Below are positions 42,084 to 51,486 of a stretch of DNA of 64,000 bases, piece by piece; within the stretch, counting starts at the first letter, position 1; every line of letters starts with the position of its first letter. The position numbers and the translations under genes are program-made. The stretch comes from Methylobacterium nodulans ORS 2060 (GTDB taxonomy: Bacteria > Pseudomonadota > Alphaproteobacteria > Rhizobiales > Beijerinckiaceae), in contig NC_011894.1 of assembly GCF_000022085.1 (NCBI RefSeq), positions 7,708,461 to 7,772,460 on the forward strand, read 5' to 3'. The notes beneath the pieces are model-generated. The model ran no database searches. It was not told the origin of the DNA and worked only from the letters and a program-made list of their open reading frames with translations.

Positions 42084-42572
42084 ATGGCCCGCCCGAAGCC
42101 CTTGAGCGAACTCATCGAGCGGTCCCTCGGCCCGGTCTTCGCCGCGCAGGGCTTCGCCTCAACGGACATCCTGGCCTCCTGGCCCGAGATCGTGGGCGAG
42201 CGGCTCGCCGGGTTCTGCCAGCCGGAGAAGTTCGAGTGGCCGCGGCGGCGCGCCGGCCGTGGGCCTGAGGCGCGGCCCGCGCCCGGAACCCTGGTGGTGC
42301 GGGTGGAGGGTGCCTTCGCCCTCGAACTCCAGCACCTCGCGCCCCTCGTCATCGAGCGTATCAACCGCCATTACGGCTGGGCCTGCGTCGGCCGGCTCAG
42401 CCTGCGCCAGGACCGGGTCGGGCGCGGGGCCAAGCGGGCGCCGCCCAAGCCCGTCCTCGACCCCGCGCGTCGCGGCGAGGTGGCAAGCGCCGTGGCGGGC
42501 ATCGGCGAGGAGGGCCTGCGGGACGCCCTCGACCGGCTCGGCGTGGCCGTGATGACGACGGCGCGCGGCTGA
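42084..42572 (+). CDS. dciA: DUF721 / DciA-like protein
   Basis: A 162-residue protein of the DUF721 family, whose studied members (DciA) help load the replicative helicase. The conserved N-terminal KH-like fold has ILASWPEIVGERLAGFCQPE and LVVRVEGAFALELQHLAPLV followed by IERINRHYGW. The C-terminal third is basic and flexible. The start at 42084 follows GAGGACCAGAG. It opens a run with the dsbA-like gene and smc that is common in alphaproteobacteria. The name rests on family membership, not on direct evidence. Confidence 0.8.
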   Translation: MARPKPLSELIERSLGPVFAAQGFASTDILASWPEIVGERLAGFCQPEKFEWPRRRAGRGPEARPAPGTLVVRVEGAFALELQHLAPLVIERINRHYGWACVGRLSLRQDRVGRGAKRAPPKPVLDPARRGEVASAVAGIGEEGLRDALDRLGVAVMTTARG

Positions 42573-42701
42573 GGCAGCGGCAGGGCAATCGCGTCGAAGC
42601 GTTGCCCGGGAGGCGACACCCCGGCGCCTTGCCACGGAACGGCCGGGATTCTACCGCTCACGCTCACGCATTCCCGTTCGGCTCGTCTCGGAGAACGTCC
42701 C

Positions 42702-43346
42702 ATGATCACCCGGCGCGACGCATTGACGCTCACCGGATCGGCTCTCGGCGCGGCTGTCCTTCTGCCCGGCCTCTCCCTGCGGTCGCTCGCCCAGAGCCCG
42801 TCCGTGGATGCCCTGCTCCAGCCCGGCCCCCTCGGCGATGTCTGGCTCGGGCCGGCGGATGCCAAGTGCACAATCATCGAATACGCCTCGATGACCTGCT
42901 CGCATTGCGCCGCCTTCCACAAGACCACCTGGCCGGCGCTGAAGGAGCGCTGGATCGACACCAACAAGGTGCGCTTCACGCTGCGCGAGTTCCCGCTCGA
43001 CCCGCTCGCCACCGCGGCCTTCATGCTGGCGCGGGCGGACAACTCGGCCCGCTACTACCCGATCACCGACCTGCTCTTCGACCAGCAGCCCGCCTGGGCC
43101 TTCGTGCAGAAGCCCCTCGACGCCCTGGAGCAGATGATGCGGCAGGCCGGCTTCTCCCGCGAAAAATTCGAGGCGACGCTCAAGGACCAGAAGCTCTACG
43201 ACGGCATCAACGCGGTCAAGGAGCGCGGTATGAATGTATTCAAGGTCAGCGCCACGCCGACCTTCTTCATCAACGGCCAGAAATTCCAGGGCGAGCTGTC
43301 GATCGAGGGCATGGAGAAGGTGATCAAGCCGATCGTCGGAGCGTAA
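42702..43346 (+). CDS. DsbA-family thiol:disulfide protein
   Basis: A 214-residue exported thioredoxin-fold protein. The N-terminus MITRRDALTLTGSALGAAVL has a twin-arginine-like signal. The redox site is C66-S-H-C69 (YASMTCSHCAAFHK) and the cis-proline loop is SATPTFFINGQKF. The inserted helical domain is of the DsbA/DsbG type. It probably introduces or shuffles disulfides in periplasmic proteins. It lies about 130 bases after the dciA-like gene and 97 bases before smc, probably cotranscribed. Confidence 0.88.
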   Translation: MITRRDALTLTGSALGAAVLLPGLSLRSLAQSPSVDALLQPGPLGDVWLGPADAKCTIIEYASMTCSHCAAFHKTTWPALKERWIDTNKVRFTLREFPLDPLATAAFMLARADNSARYYPITDLLFDQQPAWAFVQKPLDALEQMMRQAGFSREKFEATLKDQKLYDGINAVKERGMNVFKVSATPTFFINGQKFQGELSIEGMEKVIKPIVGA

Positions 43347-43443
43347 ACACCGCGCTTGAAGTCGTCGCGGCCCTCCCGCTCCGGAGCCGGAGCGGGAGGC
43401 ATCCCCGGAGGCCGGCCCCCGGAGCCCGCGGCGCCTTAACCCC

Positions 43444-46400
43444 ATGAAGCTCACCCGCCTGCGCATCGTCGGCTTCAAGACCTTCGTGGAGCCGAGCGAG
43501 TTCCTGATCGAGCCGGGGCTCACCGGCATCATCGGCCCGAACGGCTGCGGCAAGTCGAACCTCGTCGAGGCCCTGCGCTGGGTCATGGGCGAGAACTCGC
43601 ACAAGAGCCTGCGCGCGTCCGGCATGGACGACGTGATCTTCTCCGGCTCGGGCAGCCGGCCGGGCCGCAGCCACGCCGAAGTCACCTTGAGCCTCGACAA
43701 CAGCGCCCGGACCGCGCCAGCGGCCTTCAACGGCGCGGACGTCCTCGAAGTCATGCGCCGCATCGACCGGGGCGCCGGCTCGACCTATCGGATCAACGGC
43801 CGCGAGGTGCGCGCCCGCGACGTGCAGCTCCTCTTCGCGGATGCGGCCACCGGAGCGCGCTCCCCCGCCATGGTGCGCCAGGGGCAGGTGGCGGAGATGA
43901 TCGCCGCCAAGCCGCAGGCGCGGCGCCGCATCCTGGAGGACGCGGCCGGGATCGCCGGGCTGCACGCCCGCCGCCACGAGGCGGAGCTGCGCTTGGCGGC
44001 AGCGGAGGAGAACCTCGCCCGGGTGGAGGACGTGCTCGGCGCGATCACGGCGGGCGTCGAATCCCTGCGCCGGCAGGCGAAGGCCGCCCAGCGCTACCGG
44101 GCGCTCGCGGCCGAGATCCGCCGCCACGAGGCGCTGCTCCTCCTCATCGCCCATGCGGCCGCGCGGGACGAGGCGATGCGCGCCGAGCGCGCCGTGGCCG
44201 AGGCCCTCGATCGCGCCGCCGCCGCCCAGGCCGAGCAGAGTGCCGCGGCGACCGCCCAGGCGCTGGCCGCCGCATCCCTGCCGGGCCTGCGCCGGGACGA
44301 GGCCGAGGCCGCCGCCGCCCTTCAGCGCCTGACCCATGCGGCGGCTTCCCTGGAGGCGCAGGAACGCCGGGCCGCCGAGCGCCTGCGGGACATCACCCGG
44401 CAGATCGCCGACCTGCGCCGCGACGCTACCCGCGAGGCCGCCTCCCGCGTCGACGCGCAGGCGAGCCTCGCCCGTCTCGATGAGGAGGCGGGCGCGCTCG
44501 CGACCGACCCGGAGGGCTTCGATTCCCGCGAGGCGGTGGAGGCCCGCGCCGCCGCGGCCGAGGCGGAACTCGCCGCGGCGGAGGCCGCGCTGGCGGCGGC
44601 CCAGCAGGAGGCGGCCGAGCAGCAGGCGCGGCAGGCCGCCCTGGTACTTCGCTTACGCGACGAGCGGGCGCGGGCCGACCGTCTGGCCGCGGATCGCGCC
44701 CGGCTCGCCCGCGACCGCGCAGCGCTCCCGGCCGGGGCGCCCGGCCTCGCGACGCTGCGGGCCGCCTTCGCCGAGGCGGAGGCGACGGCCGAGGCCGCCG
44801 AGGAGGCGGCGGCCGCCGCGCGAGAGAGCCTGATGGCGGCCCGCGACGCGGAGGCAAGCGGGCGTCCCGCCCTTGCGGCGGCCGAGCGCGAAGCGGCCCG
44901 GCTCGACACCGAGGCGCGCACCCTGGCCAAGCTCGTGGCGCCGGCGGCCGGTACCCGCTTCCCCTCCCTCCTCGATGCGCTCTCCGTCGCGCCGGGCTAC
45001 GAGGCGGCGCTTGCCGCCGCCCTCGGCGACGACCTCGACGCCGCCCTCGACCCGGCCGCTCCCGCGCATTGGGCGGGAGCCCCGGACGGGCCCGGCGACC
45101 CCGCGCTTCCGGCCGGCGCCGCGCCGCTCGCCAGCGTCGTCGCGGGGCCGGATCGCGTCGCCCGGCGCCTGCGGCAGGTGGGCATCGTCTCCCGCACGGA
45201 GGCCGCCTCCCTCCGGACGGCCCTGCATCCGGGCCAGCGTCTCGTCACCCGCGAGGGCGACCTTCACCGCTGGGACGGCTTCACGGCGGCTGCCGAGGCG
45301 CCCTCGCCCGCCGCGCGCCGGCTCGCCGAGCGCAACCGGCTGGAGGAGCTCCGCGCGGAGGCGGCCCTGGCCCGGGAAGCGGCCGAGGCGGCGCGCGGGA
45401 GTTTCGAGGGGCTGCAGGCGCGGGCCCGCGAGGCCGCCGCCGCCGAGACGCGTTCCCTCGACGGCGCGCGGCTGGCCCGCCGGGCCCTCGACGCCGCGCG
45501 CGAGGCGCTCGCCGCGGCCGAGCGGCAGGAAGCCGAGGCGGCGGCCCGGCGCACGGCGCTCGCCCAGGCGGAGGCGCGCCTCGCCGAGGAGGCGGAAGAG
45601 GCCGCAGCGCGGGTCGAGGCGGCCGAGGAGGCCCTGGCGGCCCTTCCCGATGCTGCGGCGTCCCTGGCGGTGCTCGCCGCTGCGCGCCAGGAGGCCGAAG
45701 CCAGGCGGCAAGCGGCCGCCGAGGCCCGCGCCGCGAGCCTGACGCTCGCCCGCGCGGCCGAGGAGCGCCGCCGTCGGCGGGAGGCCGTCGCGGCCGAGCA
45801 GGTCCGCTGGCGCGAGCGCGCCGCGCGCTCTGAGGCGGCCCTCGACGAGCTGTCCGAGCGGCTGGCCGCCGCCGAGGAGGAACAGGCGGAGCTCGCGGAG
45901 GCGCCCGACGGCTTCGTGCTCGAACGCCGCCGCCTCGCGGCCGCGACGCAGGAGGCCGAGGGCACGCGGCGCGCTAGCGCCGACCGCCTCGCCGCGGCGG
46001 AGGCCGGTCTCGCCGAAGCGGACCGGCGCGCGCGGGATGCGCTCGATGCCTTGTCGGCCGCCCGCGAGGGCCGCGCCGCGGCCATCGCCGCCCACGAGGC
46101 CCTGGCGCGCCGGGTGGCGGAGGTCACCCGCAGCATCGCGGACACCCTCGACACGAACCCTGAGGGATTGCGGCCGGCGGCCGGACTCGCGCCGGGGGAG
46201 CCCCTGCCCGCCGCCGCCGCCGTCGAGGCGCGCCTGGCCGGCCTCAAGGCCGACCGGGAGCGGCTCGGCGCCGTGAACCTGCGGGCCGAGACCGAGCTCG
46301 CGGAGGCCGAGGGACGGCGCGACGACCTCGGGCGGGAGCGCGACGACCTCCTGGAGGCGATCCGGCGCCTGCGCGGCGCCATCGCCTCCCTCAACCGGGA

Positions 46401-46890
46401 GGGGCGCGAGCGGCTGCTTGCGGCCTTCACGGCCGTGAACGGGCATTTCGAGCGCCTGTTCACCACGCTTTTCGGCGGCGGCACCGCCGAGCTGACGCTG
46501 GTCGATTCCGAGGACCCGCTCGAGGCCGGCCTGGAGGTCCTGGCCCGGCCGCCCAGCAAGAAGCCCCAGACCATGACGCTCCTGTCGGGCGGCGAGCAGG
46601 CGCTGACCGCCACTGCCCTGATCTTCGCAGTGTTCCTGACCAACCCGTCACCGGTCTGCGTGCTCGACGAAGTCGACGCCCCCCTCGACGACGCGAATGT
46701 CGAGCGCTACTGCGATCTTCTCGGACGGATGGCGCAGGACACCGACACCCGCTTCCTGGTGATCACCCACAACCCGATCACCATGGCGCGGATGGACCGG
46801 CTGTTCGGGGTCACCATGGCCGAGAGAGGGGTGTCGCAGCTCGTCTCCGTCGACCTCGCCACCGCCGAGTCCCTCAGCGAGGCGGTGTGA
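43444..46890 (+). CDS. smc: chromosome segregation protein SMC
   Basis: A 1148-residue SMC ATPase that organises chromosomes with ScpA/ScpB. The Walker A motif GPNGCGKSNL is at residues 31-40. Two long Ala/Glu/Arg-rich coiled coils flank a hinge at about 500-625 (around TRFPSLLDALSVAPGYEAAL). The C-terminal head has the signature LLSGGEQALTATAL near 1045 and Walker B VCVLDEVDAPLDD near 1070. The length is normal. The coiled coils are extremely GC-rich and produce very long antisense frames that should be ignored. Confidence 0.96.
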   Translation: MKLTRLRIVGFKTFVEPSEFLIEPGLTGIIGPNGCGKSNLVEALRWVMGENSHKSLRASGMDDVIFSGSGSRPGRSHAEVTLSLDNSARTAPAAFNGADVLEVMRRIDRGAGSTYRINGREVRARDVQLLFADAATGARSPAMVRQGQVAEMIAAKPQARRRILEDAAGIAGLHARRHEAELRLAAAEENLARVEDVLGAITAGVESLRRQAKAAQRYRALAAEIRRHEALLLLIAHAAARDEAMRAERAVAEALDRAAAAQAEQSAAATAQALAAASLPGLRRDEAEAAAALQRLTHAAASLEAQERRAAERLRDITRQIADLRRDATREAASRVDAQASLARLDEEAGALATDPEGFDSREAVEARAAAAEAELAAAEAALAAAQQEAAEQQARQAALVLRLRDERARADRLAADRARLARDRAALPAGAPGLATLRAAFAEAEATAEAAEEAAAAARESLMAARDAEASGRPALAAAEREAARLDTEARTLAKLVAPAAGTRFPSLLDALSVAPGYEAALAAALGDDLDAALDPAAPAHWAGAPDGPGDPALPAGAAPLASVVAGPDRVARRLRQVGIVSRTEAASLRTALHPGQRLVTREGDLHRWDGFTAAAEAPSPAARRLAERNRLEELRAEAALAREAAEAARGSFEGLQARAREAAAAETRSLDGARLARRALDAAREALAAAERQEAEAAARRTALAQAEARLAEEAEEAAARVEAAEEALAALPDAAASLAVLAAARQEAEARRQAAAEARAASLTLARAAEERRRRREAVAAEQVRWRERAARSEAALDELSERLAAAEEEQAELAEAPDGFVLERRRLAAATQEAEGTRRASADRLAAAEAGLAEADRRARDALDALSAAREGRAAAIAAHEALARRVAEVTRSIADTLDTNPEGLRPAAGLAPGEPLPAAAAVEARLAGLKADRERLGAVNLRAETELAEAEGRRDDLGRERDDLLEAIRRLRGAIASLNREGRERLLAAFTAVNGHFERLFTTLFGGGTAELTLVDSEDPLEAGLEVLARPPSKKPQTMTLLSGGEQALTATALIFAVFLTNPSPVCVLDEVDAPLDDANVERYCDLLGRMAQDTDTRFLVITHNPITMARMDRLFGVTMAERGVSQLVSVDLATAESLSEAV

Positions 46891-47048
46891 CGCCGCGGGG
46901 CGTGGCTGTTCCTAATCCATAAGGCGGAGCAACGACTTATGGCCAACTCACGAATCCTTGACTCCCAAGGTGGGCGAAACTATGGTGCGCCCGCTCGAAG
47001 GGGGTACCCGGGCTGGAACTCTTCGCCCAACCGACGCGGGGTGGCGCC

Positions 47049-47429
47049 ATGACCGGCACCGACCCGCGGGACGAGGGCGGCATGGGCCGGGAGCCTGCCC
47101 CCGACAATGATCTCTCCGCGAGGCTCAGACGTCTCGAAATGCAGATCGACCGGAAGCGGCACCCCGCCGCTCCCGATCCTTCGTCGCGTTCCGAGGTGTC
47201 CAACGAACCCTCGCCGCTCGGCCGCGCGCTGCGTCTCTCGACGGAGTTCGTGTCCGGCGTGGTGGCGGGCGGTCTGCTCGGCTGGGGCTGCGACCGGCTC
47301 CTGGGCACCAAGCCCTGGGGCATGATCGTGCTCGTCATCCTGGGCTTCGCGGCCGGGATCTACAACGTGATGCGCGTGTCGGGATTTTTTCGGCCCGCGG
47401 ACACGAAGAAAGACCAATCGGGGACTTGA
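47049..47429 (+). CDS. atpI: ATP synthase protein I (AtpI)
   Basis: A 126-residue membrane protein thought to assist assembly of the c-ring or ion supply. A charged N-terminal region (MEMQID-type helix, about 20-45) precedes two membrane helices: [19 protein letters not shown] and [20 protein letters not shown]. The position directly upstream of atpB is the standard alphaproteobacterial order. The start at 47049 follows GGGGTGGCGCC. Confidence 0.88.
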   Translation: MTGTDPRDEGGMGREPAPDNDLSARLRRLEMQIDRKRHPAAPDPSSRSEVSNEPSPLGRALRLSTEFVSGVVAGGLLGWGCDRLLGTKPWGMIVLVILGFAAGIYNVMRVSGFFRPADTKKDQSGT

Positions 47430-47519
47430 TCATCCGGTGGATGCCGTGCATCCGCCAGCGCGGATCAGGCGCCAGGCGGAATCCCCGCGGCGCCGACGGG
47501 AAGAGGGGCTCAGACCGGC

Positions 47520-48275
47520 ATGGCCGTGAAGTTGGATCCGATCCACCAGTTCGAGCTGAAGCCGCTGGTTTCGTTCGGGCATATCGGCCACCAGCACATC
47601 GCCTTCACGCAGTCGGCGCTGTACATGTTCGCCGCGGTGGGCGTGGTCGCGCTCATCACCATCGCGGCCACGAGCCGCCGCTCCCTCGTGCCGGGGCGGA
47701 TGCAGTCCCTGGCCGAGACCTTCTACGAGTTCATCGCCTCCACGGTGCACCAATCGGCCGGGCATGGCAGCGAGCGCTTCGTGCCGTTCGTGTTCTCGCT
47801 CTTCATGTTCGTCCTGATCCTCAACCTGTTCGGGATGATTCCCTATGCCTTCACGGTGACGAGCCACATCATCATCACCTTCATGCTGGCGCTGATGGTG
47901 ATCCTGACCGTGGTGATCTACGGCTTCATGGCGCACGGCACGCATTTCCTGAACCTGTTCGTGCCCCCCGGCGTGCCCGGATGGCTGATGCCGCTGATCG
48001 TGGTGATCGAGGTGGTCTCGTTCATCTCGCGGCCGATCAGCCTCTCGGTCCGTCTCTTCGCCAACATGCTGGCCGGCCATATCGCGCTGAAGATCTTCGC
48101 GGGCTTCGTGCCGGCGCTCCTCGCCGCCGGCGCCTGGGGCATTCTCTCGCCGCTGCCGCTTGCCCTCTCGGTTGCCGTCACCGCCCTCGAGGTGCTGGTC
48201 GCGGCGCTGCAAGCCTACGTCTTCGCGACGCTGACCTCGATCTACCTCAGCGACGCGCTGCATCCCGGCCACTGA
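47520..48275 (+). CDS. atpB: F0F1 ATP synthase subunit a
   Basis: A 251-residue integral membrane subunit that forms the proton half-channels next to the c-ring. The essential Arg is in [16 protein letters not shown] in the penultimate helix region. About five to six hydrophobic helices are visible, including [20 protein letters not shown] and [20 protein letters not shown]. The start ATG at 47520 gives [20 protein letters not shown], a normal beginning. It lies 90 bases after atpI. Confidence 0.96.
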   Translation: MAVKLDPIHQFELKPLVSFGHIGHQHIAFTQSALYMFAAVGVVALITIAATSRRSLVPGRMQSLAETFYEFIASTVHQSAGHGSERFVPFVFSLFMFVLILNLFGMIPYAFTVTSHIIITFMLALMVILTVVIYGFMAHGTHFLNLFVPPGVPGWLMPLIVVIEVVSFISRPISLSVRLFANMLAGHIALKIFAGFVPALLAAGAWGILSPLPLALSVAVTALEVLVAALQAYVFATLTSIYLSDALHPGH

Positions 48276-48391
48276 CGGCCGGGGCATCCCGGCCATGCCT
48301 GGCCGGGACCGCCTCCCCTTCCCACCCCGGTTCGCCGTGTCGCGGCCGGATCCCACCCGCCAGACGACTAGACGACCTCAGGAGTACTCAG

Positions 48392-48619
48392 ATGGATCCC
48401 GTTGCTGCGAAGTACATCGGCGCCGGTCTCGCCTGCCTCGGCATGGCGGGCGCCGCCGTGGGCCTCGGCAACCTGTTCGGCCAGTTCTTCGCGGGCGCCC
48501 TGCGCAACCCCTCCGCGGCCGACAGCCAGCGCGCCAACCTGCTGCTCGGCTTCGCCCTGACGGAAGCGCTCGGCATCTTCTCGCTGCTCGTCGCGCTGCT
48601 GCTCCTGTTCGCGGTCTAA
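48392..48619 (+). CDS. atpE: F0F1 ATP synthase subunit c
   Basis: A 75-residue double-helix hairpin that forms the rotating ring. The first helix spans about 8-34 ([17 protein letters not shown]) and the polar loop is [10 protein letters not shown]. The proton-carrying Glu58 sits in [21 protein letters not shown] lies seven bases before the ATG. The sequence has no sodium-binding pattern, so proton coupling is expected. Confidence 0.96.
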   Translation: MDPVAAKYIGAGLACLGMAGAAVGLGNLFGQFFAGALRNPSAADSQRANLLLGFALTEALGIFSLLVALLLLFAV

Positions 48620-48788
48620 GTGCCGCTTCTTCCAGGGCGCCTTAGCCCGCGCGGCCCGGCCGCTCGGGGCCACGAGGTGCCCCTCTTCGCGGATGCCGCG
48701 CCCCGCCCCGGAGCGCGGCGATCCAGTATCTCCCGCCGGCCGATGCGCCGGCGGCTGCCTTGAGGCTCCCGCACACCCGGACGACACG

Positions 48789-49352
48789 ATGGCGCAGCCC
48801 ACTCCCCATGCCGGCCTGCAGGAAGGCCTGATCCACGAGCCGGCCTCCGAGCACGGCGGCGGGTTCCCGCCCTTCCAGAGCAGCACCTTCGCGGCGCAGA
48901 TCCTCTGGGTCGCCATCACCTTCGGGCTGCTCTATTATCTGATGTCCCGCGTCGCGATCCCGCGCATCACCGGGCTGCTGCACGAGCGGCAGATGCGGCT
49001 CGCCGGAGACCTCGACGAGGCCGCCCGCATGAAGACCGACGCGGATGCCGCCCGCGAATCCTACGCGCGCTCCCTGAAGGAGGCGCAGGACAAGGCCAAG
49101 GGCATCGCTCAGGCGACCCGCGACAGCCTCGCGGCCGAGGCCGAGACCCGCCGCAAGTCCCTGGAGGCGGACCTCGCCGCCAAGCTCGCCGAGTCGGAGG
49201 CGCAGATCCGCAGCCGCACCGTGAGCGCCATGAGCAATGTGCGCGAGGTCGCGGCCGACGCCGCCACCGCCATCGTCGAGCGGCTGATCGGCCAGACTCC
49301 CGACCGGGCCGCCGTCGAGGCAGCCTATGACCGCACGCAGACCGTGCACTGA
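48789..49352 (+). CDS. atpF': F0F1 ATP synthase subunit b'
   Basis: A 187-residue peripheral-stalk subunit. One membrane helix (FAAQILWVAITFGLLYYLMS, about 34-53) is followed by a long charged helix through QDKAKGIAQATRDSLAAEAE to the end. The extended N-terminus (MAQPTPHAGLQEGLIHEPAS) is typical of the alphaproteobacterial b' subunit. It pairs with the b subunit encoded 20 bases downstream to form the stator. Confidence 0.93.
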   Translation: MAQPTPHAGLQEGLIHEPASEHGGGFPPFQSSTFAAQILWVAITFGLLYYLMSRVAIPRITGLLHERQMRLAGDLDEAARMKTDADAARESYARSLKEAQDKAKGIAQATRDSLAAEAETRRKSLEADLAAKLAESEAQIRSRTVSAMSNVREVAADAATAIVERLIGQTPDRAAVEAAYDRTQTVH

Positions 49353-49372
49353 TCTTTCCGGAGAACTGACCG

Positions 49373-49861
49373 ATGCTGATGGAACCGGAATTCTGGGTCG
49401 CGGTCGCCTTCGTGGTGTTCTGCGGCATCGTCTGGAAGGCCGGCGGCTTCGACCTGATCCTCAACGGCCTCGACCACCGGGGCGAGCGCGTGCGCCGCGA
49501 ACTTGAGGAAGCCCGCCGCCTGCGCGAGGAGGCCGCGGCCGTGCTCGCCGATTACCAGAAGCGCCGCGCCGAGGCCGAACGCGAGGCCGAGGCGATCGTG
49601 GCGAATGCCCGCGAGGAGGCCGAGCGTGCGGCCGCCGAGGGTCATGCCCGCCTCAACGAGTTCGTCACGCGCCGGACCAAGGCCGCCGAGGCGAAGATCG
49701 CCCAGGCCGAGGCGCAGGCGGCCGCCGAGGTGCGGGCCGCCGCCGCCGAGGCGGCCGTGCGCATCTCCGAGACGATCCTGCGCGAGAAGGTGGGTGGCGA
49801 AGCCGGACAGGACCTCATCCGCCGCAGCCTGGGCGATATCAGGACCCGCCTGCGGGCCTGA
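49373..49861 (+). CDS. atpF: F0F1 ATP synthase subunit b
   Basis: A 162-residue stator subunit: a single membrane helix at the start ([20 protein letters not shown]) and a long amphipathic helix rich in Ala, Glu and Arg. A GGAG lies about ten bases before the ATG at 49373. It is the last gene of the F0 operon and is followed by an intrinsic terminator 40 bases after its stop. Confidence 0.95.
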   Translation: MLMEPEFWVAVAFVVFCGIVWKAGGFDLILNGLDHRGERVRRELEEARRLREEAAAVLADYQKRRAEAEREAEAIVANAREEAERAAAEGHARLNEFVTRRTKAAEAKIAQAEAQAAAEVRAAAAEAAVRISETILREKVGGEAGQDLIRRSLGDIRTRLRA

Positions 49862-49900
49862 CGCGACAGCCTGCATTACTGCATAACCGGATCTGACGAG

Positions 49901-49926
49901 AGCCGCCTTCGGGCGGCTTTCTTTTT
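49901..49926 (+). terminator. intrinsic terminator of the atp operon
   Basis: AGCCGCC-TTCG-GGCGGCT is a seven-pair stem with a stable UUCG-type tetraloop, followed by TTCTTTTT. Confidence 0.92.
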
Positions 49927-50225
49927 GTCTCGGTGGAGCGGCCTAGTTCAGGCCGCCGTCGGGCCGAAGCTCGAAAGCATTAGAGTTAGGCCGCACACCC
50001 GGGCCGTCCCTGAAAAACGGCGCCACCTGCTTGATTGGAATAGTGTTTTTCGCTTTGCCGGTCGGTCACGAAGCAAGATCGCCGGCCTTTCCCTTACTGC
50101 TCATCGCCTTGCTGCAGATTAAACGATCGTATACGTCGCCCGCAGGTCGGACGATGACGCGCGAATAGGTCGGGCATCGCCGCTCACTTTGCCAGAAGCA
50201 GATGTCCACGAGACCTTTGAAGCCA

Positions 50226-50483
50226 ATGGCCCTTTACTTCTTCCACTTTCAGAACGGCCCGCAGCTCGTTCGGGATGTTGATGGCGTCTACCTTGCCAGT
50301 CCGGCGGATGCCCTCGAACGGGCGACCCGGCTCGCGGAGGGCCTGCTCGGGGAGCGTGAGATCGAGTGCGATCTGCTGCGGAGCGCGATCCGCGTCGAGG
50401 ATCAGCACCATCGCCGCGTGCTCTGCCTGCCGATGACCTGTGCGATGGCCCGGGAGAACCGGCAGCGCGCCCGGGCTCATTGA
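50226..50483 (+). CDS. DUF6894-like small protein
   Basis: An 85-residue protein from ATG 50226 (MALYFFHFQNGPQLVRDVDG). The start YFFH--NG----D--G and the following helix ASPADALERATRLAEG match the short DUF6894 family common in Methylobacterium and rhizobia. An upstream in-frame ATG at 50202 would add eight residues. It stands alone, 365 bases after atpF and just before a MITE-like repeat. The function is unknown. Confidence 0.65.
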   Translation: MALYFFHFQNGPQLVRDVDGVYLASPADALERATRLAEGLLGEREIECDLLRSAIRVEDQHHRRVLCLPMTCAMARENRQRARAH

Positions 50484-50490
50484 GCGATCC

Positions 50491-50612
50491 GACCAACGGT
50501 CACATGAAGAGGACCGTTGGTTCCGTCCTCGGATTTTCGCCAAGCCAAAGGTTTGGCATCGAAAATTCGAGACAGCTCAATGGCCCGATGCATCAGCATC
50601 TTGGGCCGTTGA
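50491..50612. repeat. MITE-like interspersed repeat, copy 1
   Basis: The ends are near-inverted repeats: ACCAACGGTC from 50492 and GGCCGTTGAT ending at 50612. The inside shares GTTCCGTCCTCGGATTTTCG, GCCAAGCC, TTGGCATCGA and GGCCCGATGC with the copy at 63175-63360. No coding content. It lies between the DUF6894-like gene and the end of the hydrolase gene. Confidence 0.7.
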
Positions 50613-50617
50613 TATCG

Positions 50618-51382
50618 TCAAGGCCGCTCGGCCAGGAAGGCGAGGACGCCTTGTTTGTGCACCTTGTCGCCGACCGCGAGGTTGTGGTCGCGGTTGGGGA
50701 TGTCGAGGCTGCGGGCGTTCGGGATCAGGGCGGCGAGGGCCGGCCCGGAACCCGCGATGTGATCCGTGGTGCCGACCGAGACCAGGGTCGGCACCTCGAT
50801 CTGAGCCACCTCGCCGCGCGAGAGGGTCTGGCGCGACCCGCGCATGCAGGCGGCGAGCGCCCGCAGGTCGCTGCGGGTCTGCTCGGCGAAGATGCGGAAG
50901 GAGCGGGCGACCGGGTCCGTCACCTCGGCGCTCGACGGCGCTTCCATCGCCTCCGGGATGCCGCTCGGCAGCCCCCTCCCCTCGACGAGATGGATCCCGA
51001 GCCCGCCGAGCAGGGCGGACCTGACGCGCTCCGGATGCATGAGCGCCAGGAAGGCGGTGATGCGCGCGCCCATCGAGTAGCCCATCACGTCCGCCCGGGG
51101 CAGCCCGAGATGGTCGAGGAGGCGGCCGACATCCTCCGCCATCAGCTCCGACGCATAGGCCTCCGGGTCGTAGAGCTTGGCGCTCTCGCCATGCCCGCGG
51201 ACGTCGAGGGCGATCACCCGGTAGCCCGCCTCGGTGAGCGTGCGGACCCAGAAGGTGTTGACCCAGTTCGTCTTGTGGTTCGAGGCGAAGCCGTGGATCA
51301 GCAGCACCGGGTCGCCCGCCCCGCGCTCCGGCGCAACGTCGATATAGGCGATCGGCACGCCGGCGGAATCGAAGGTCTGCAT
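50618..51382 (-). CDS. alpha/beta hydrolase
   Basis: A 254-residue single-domain hydrolase. The oxyanion-hole region is LLIHGFASN, the nucleophile elbow is GYSMGA (Ser near 103), and the acid and base are suggested by VGTTDHIAG and the C-terminal RDHNLAVGDK. No signal peptide is visible, so it acts in the cytoplasm. It could be an esterase or a C-C hydrolase; the substrate is not evident. It is divergent from the FkbM methyltransferase. Confidence 0.85.
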   Translation of the reverse strand: MQTFDSAGVPIAYIDVAPERGAGDPVLLIHGFASNHKTNWVNTFWVRTLTEAGYRVIALDVRGHGESAKLYDPEAYASELMAEDVGRLLDHLGLPRADVMGYSMGARITAFLALMHPERVRSALLGGLGIHLVEGRGLPSGIPEAMEAPSSAEVTDPVARSFRIFAEQTRSDLRALAACMRGSRQTLSRGEVAQIEVPTLVSVGTTDHIAGSGPALAALIPNARSLDIPNRDHNLAVGDKVHKQGVLAFLAERP

Positions 51383-51486
51383 GGGCGACGGGCTCCGGAT
51401 TGGCTGCCCCGCCTCTATCGGGCGGGAACCCGTGCCGCAATGCCCGCCCGTTGCGGGCGGGGTCTCACGATGGCATGAGGCGCGGG

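Noticed and set aside
44653..46446. A 597-codon open frame antisense to smc, and several others above 150 codons in the same gene
   Set aside because: They mirror the GC-rich, Ala/Glu/Arg coiled-coil codons of smc, have Gly/Arg-rich shadow composition, and match no family.
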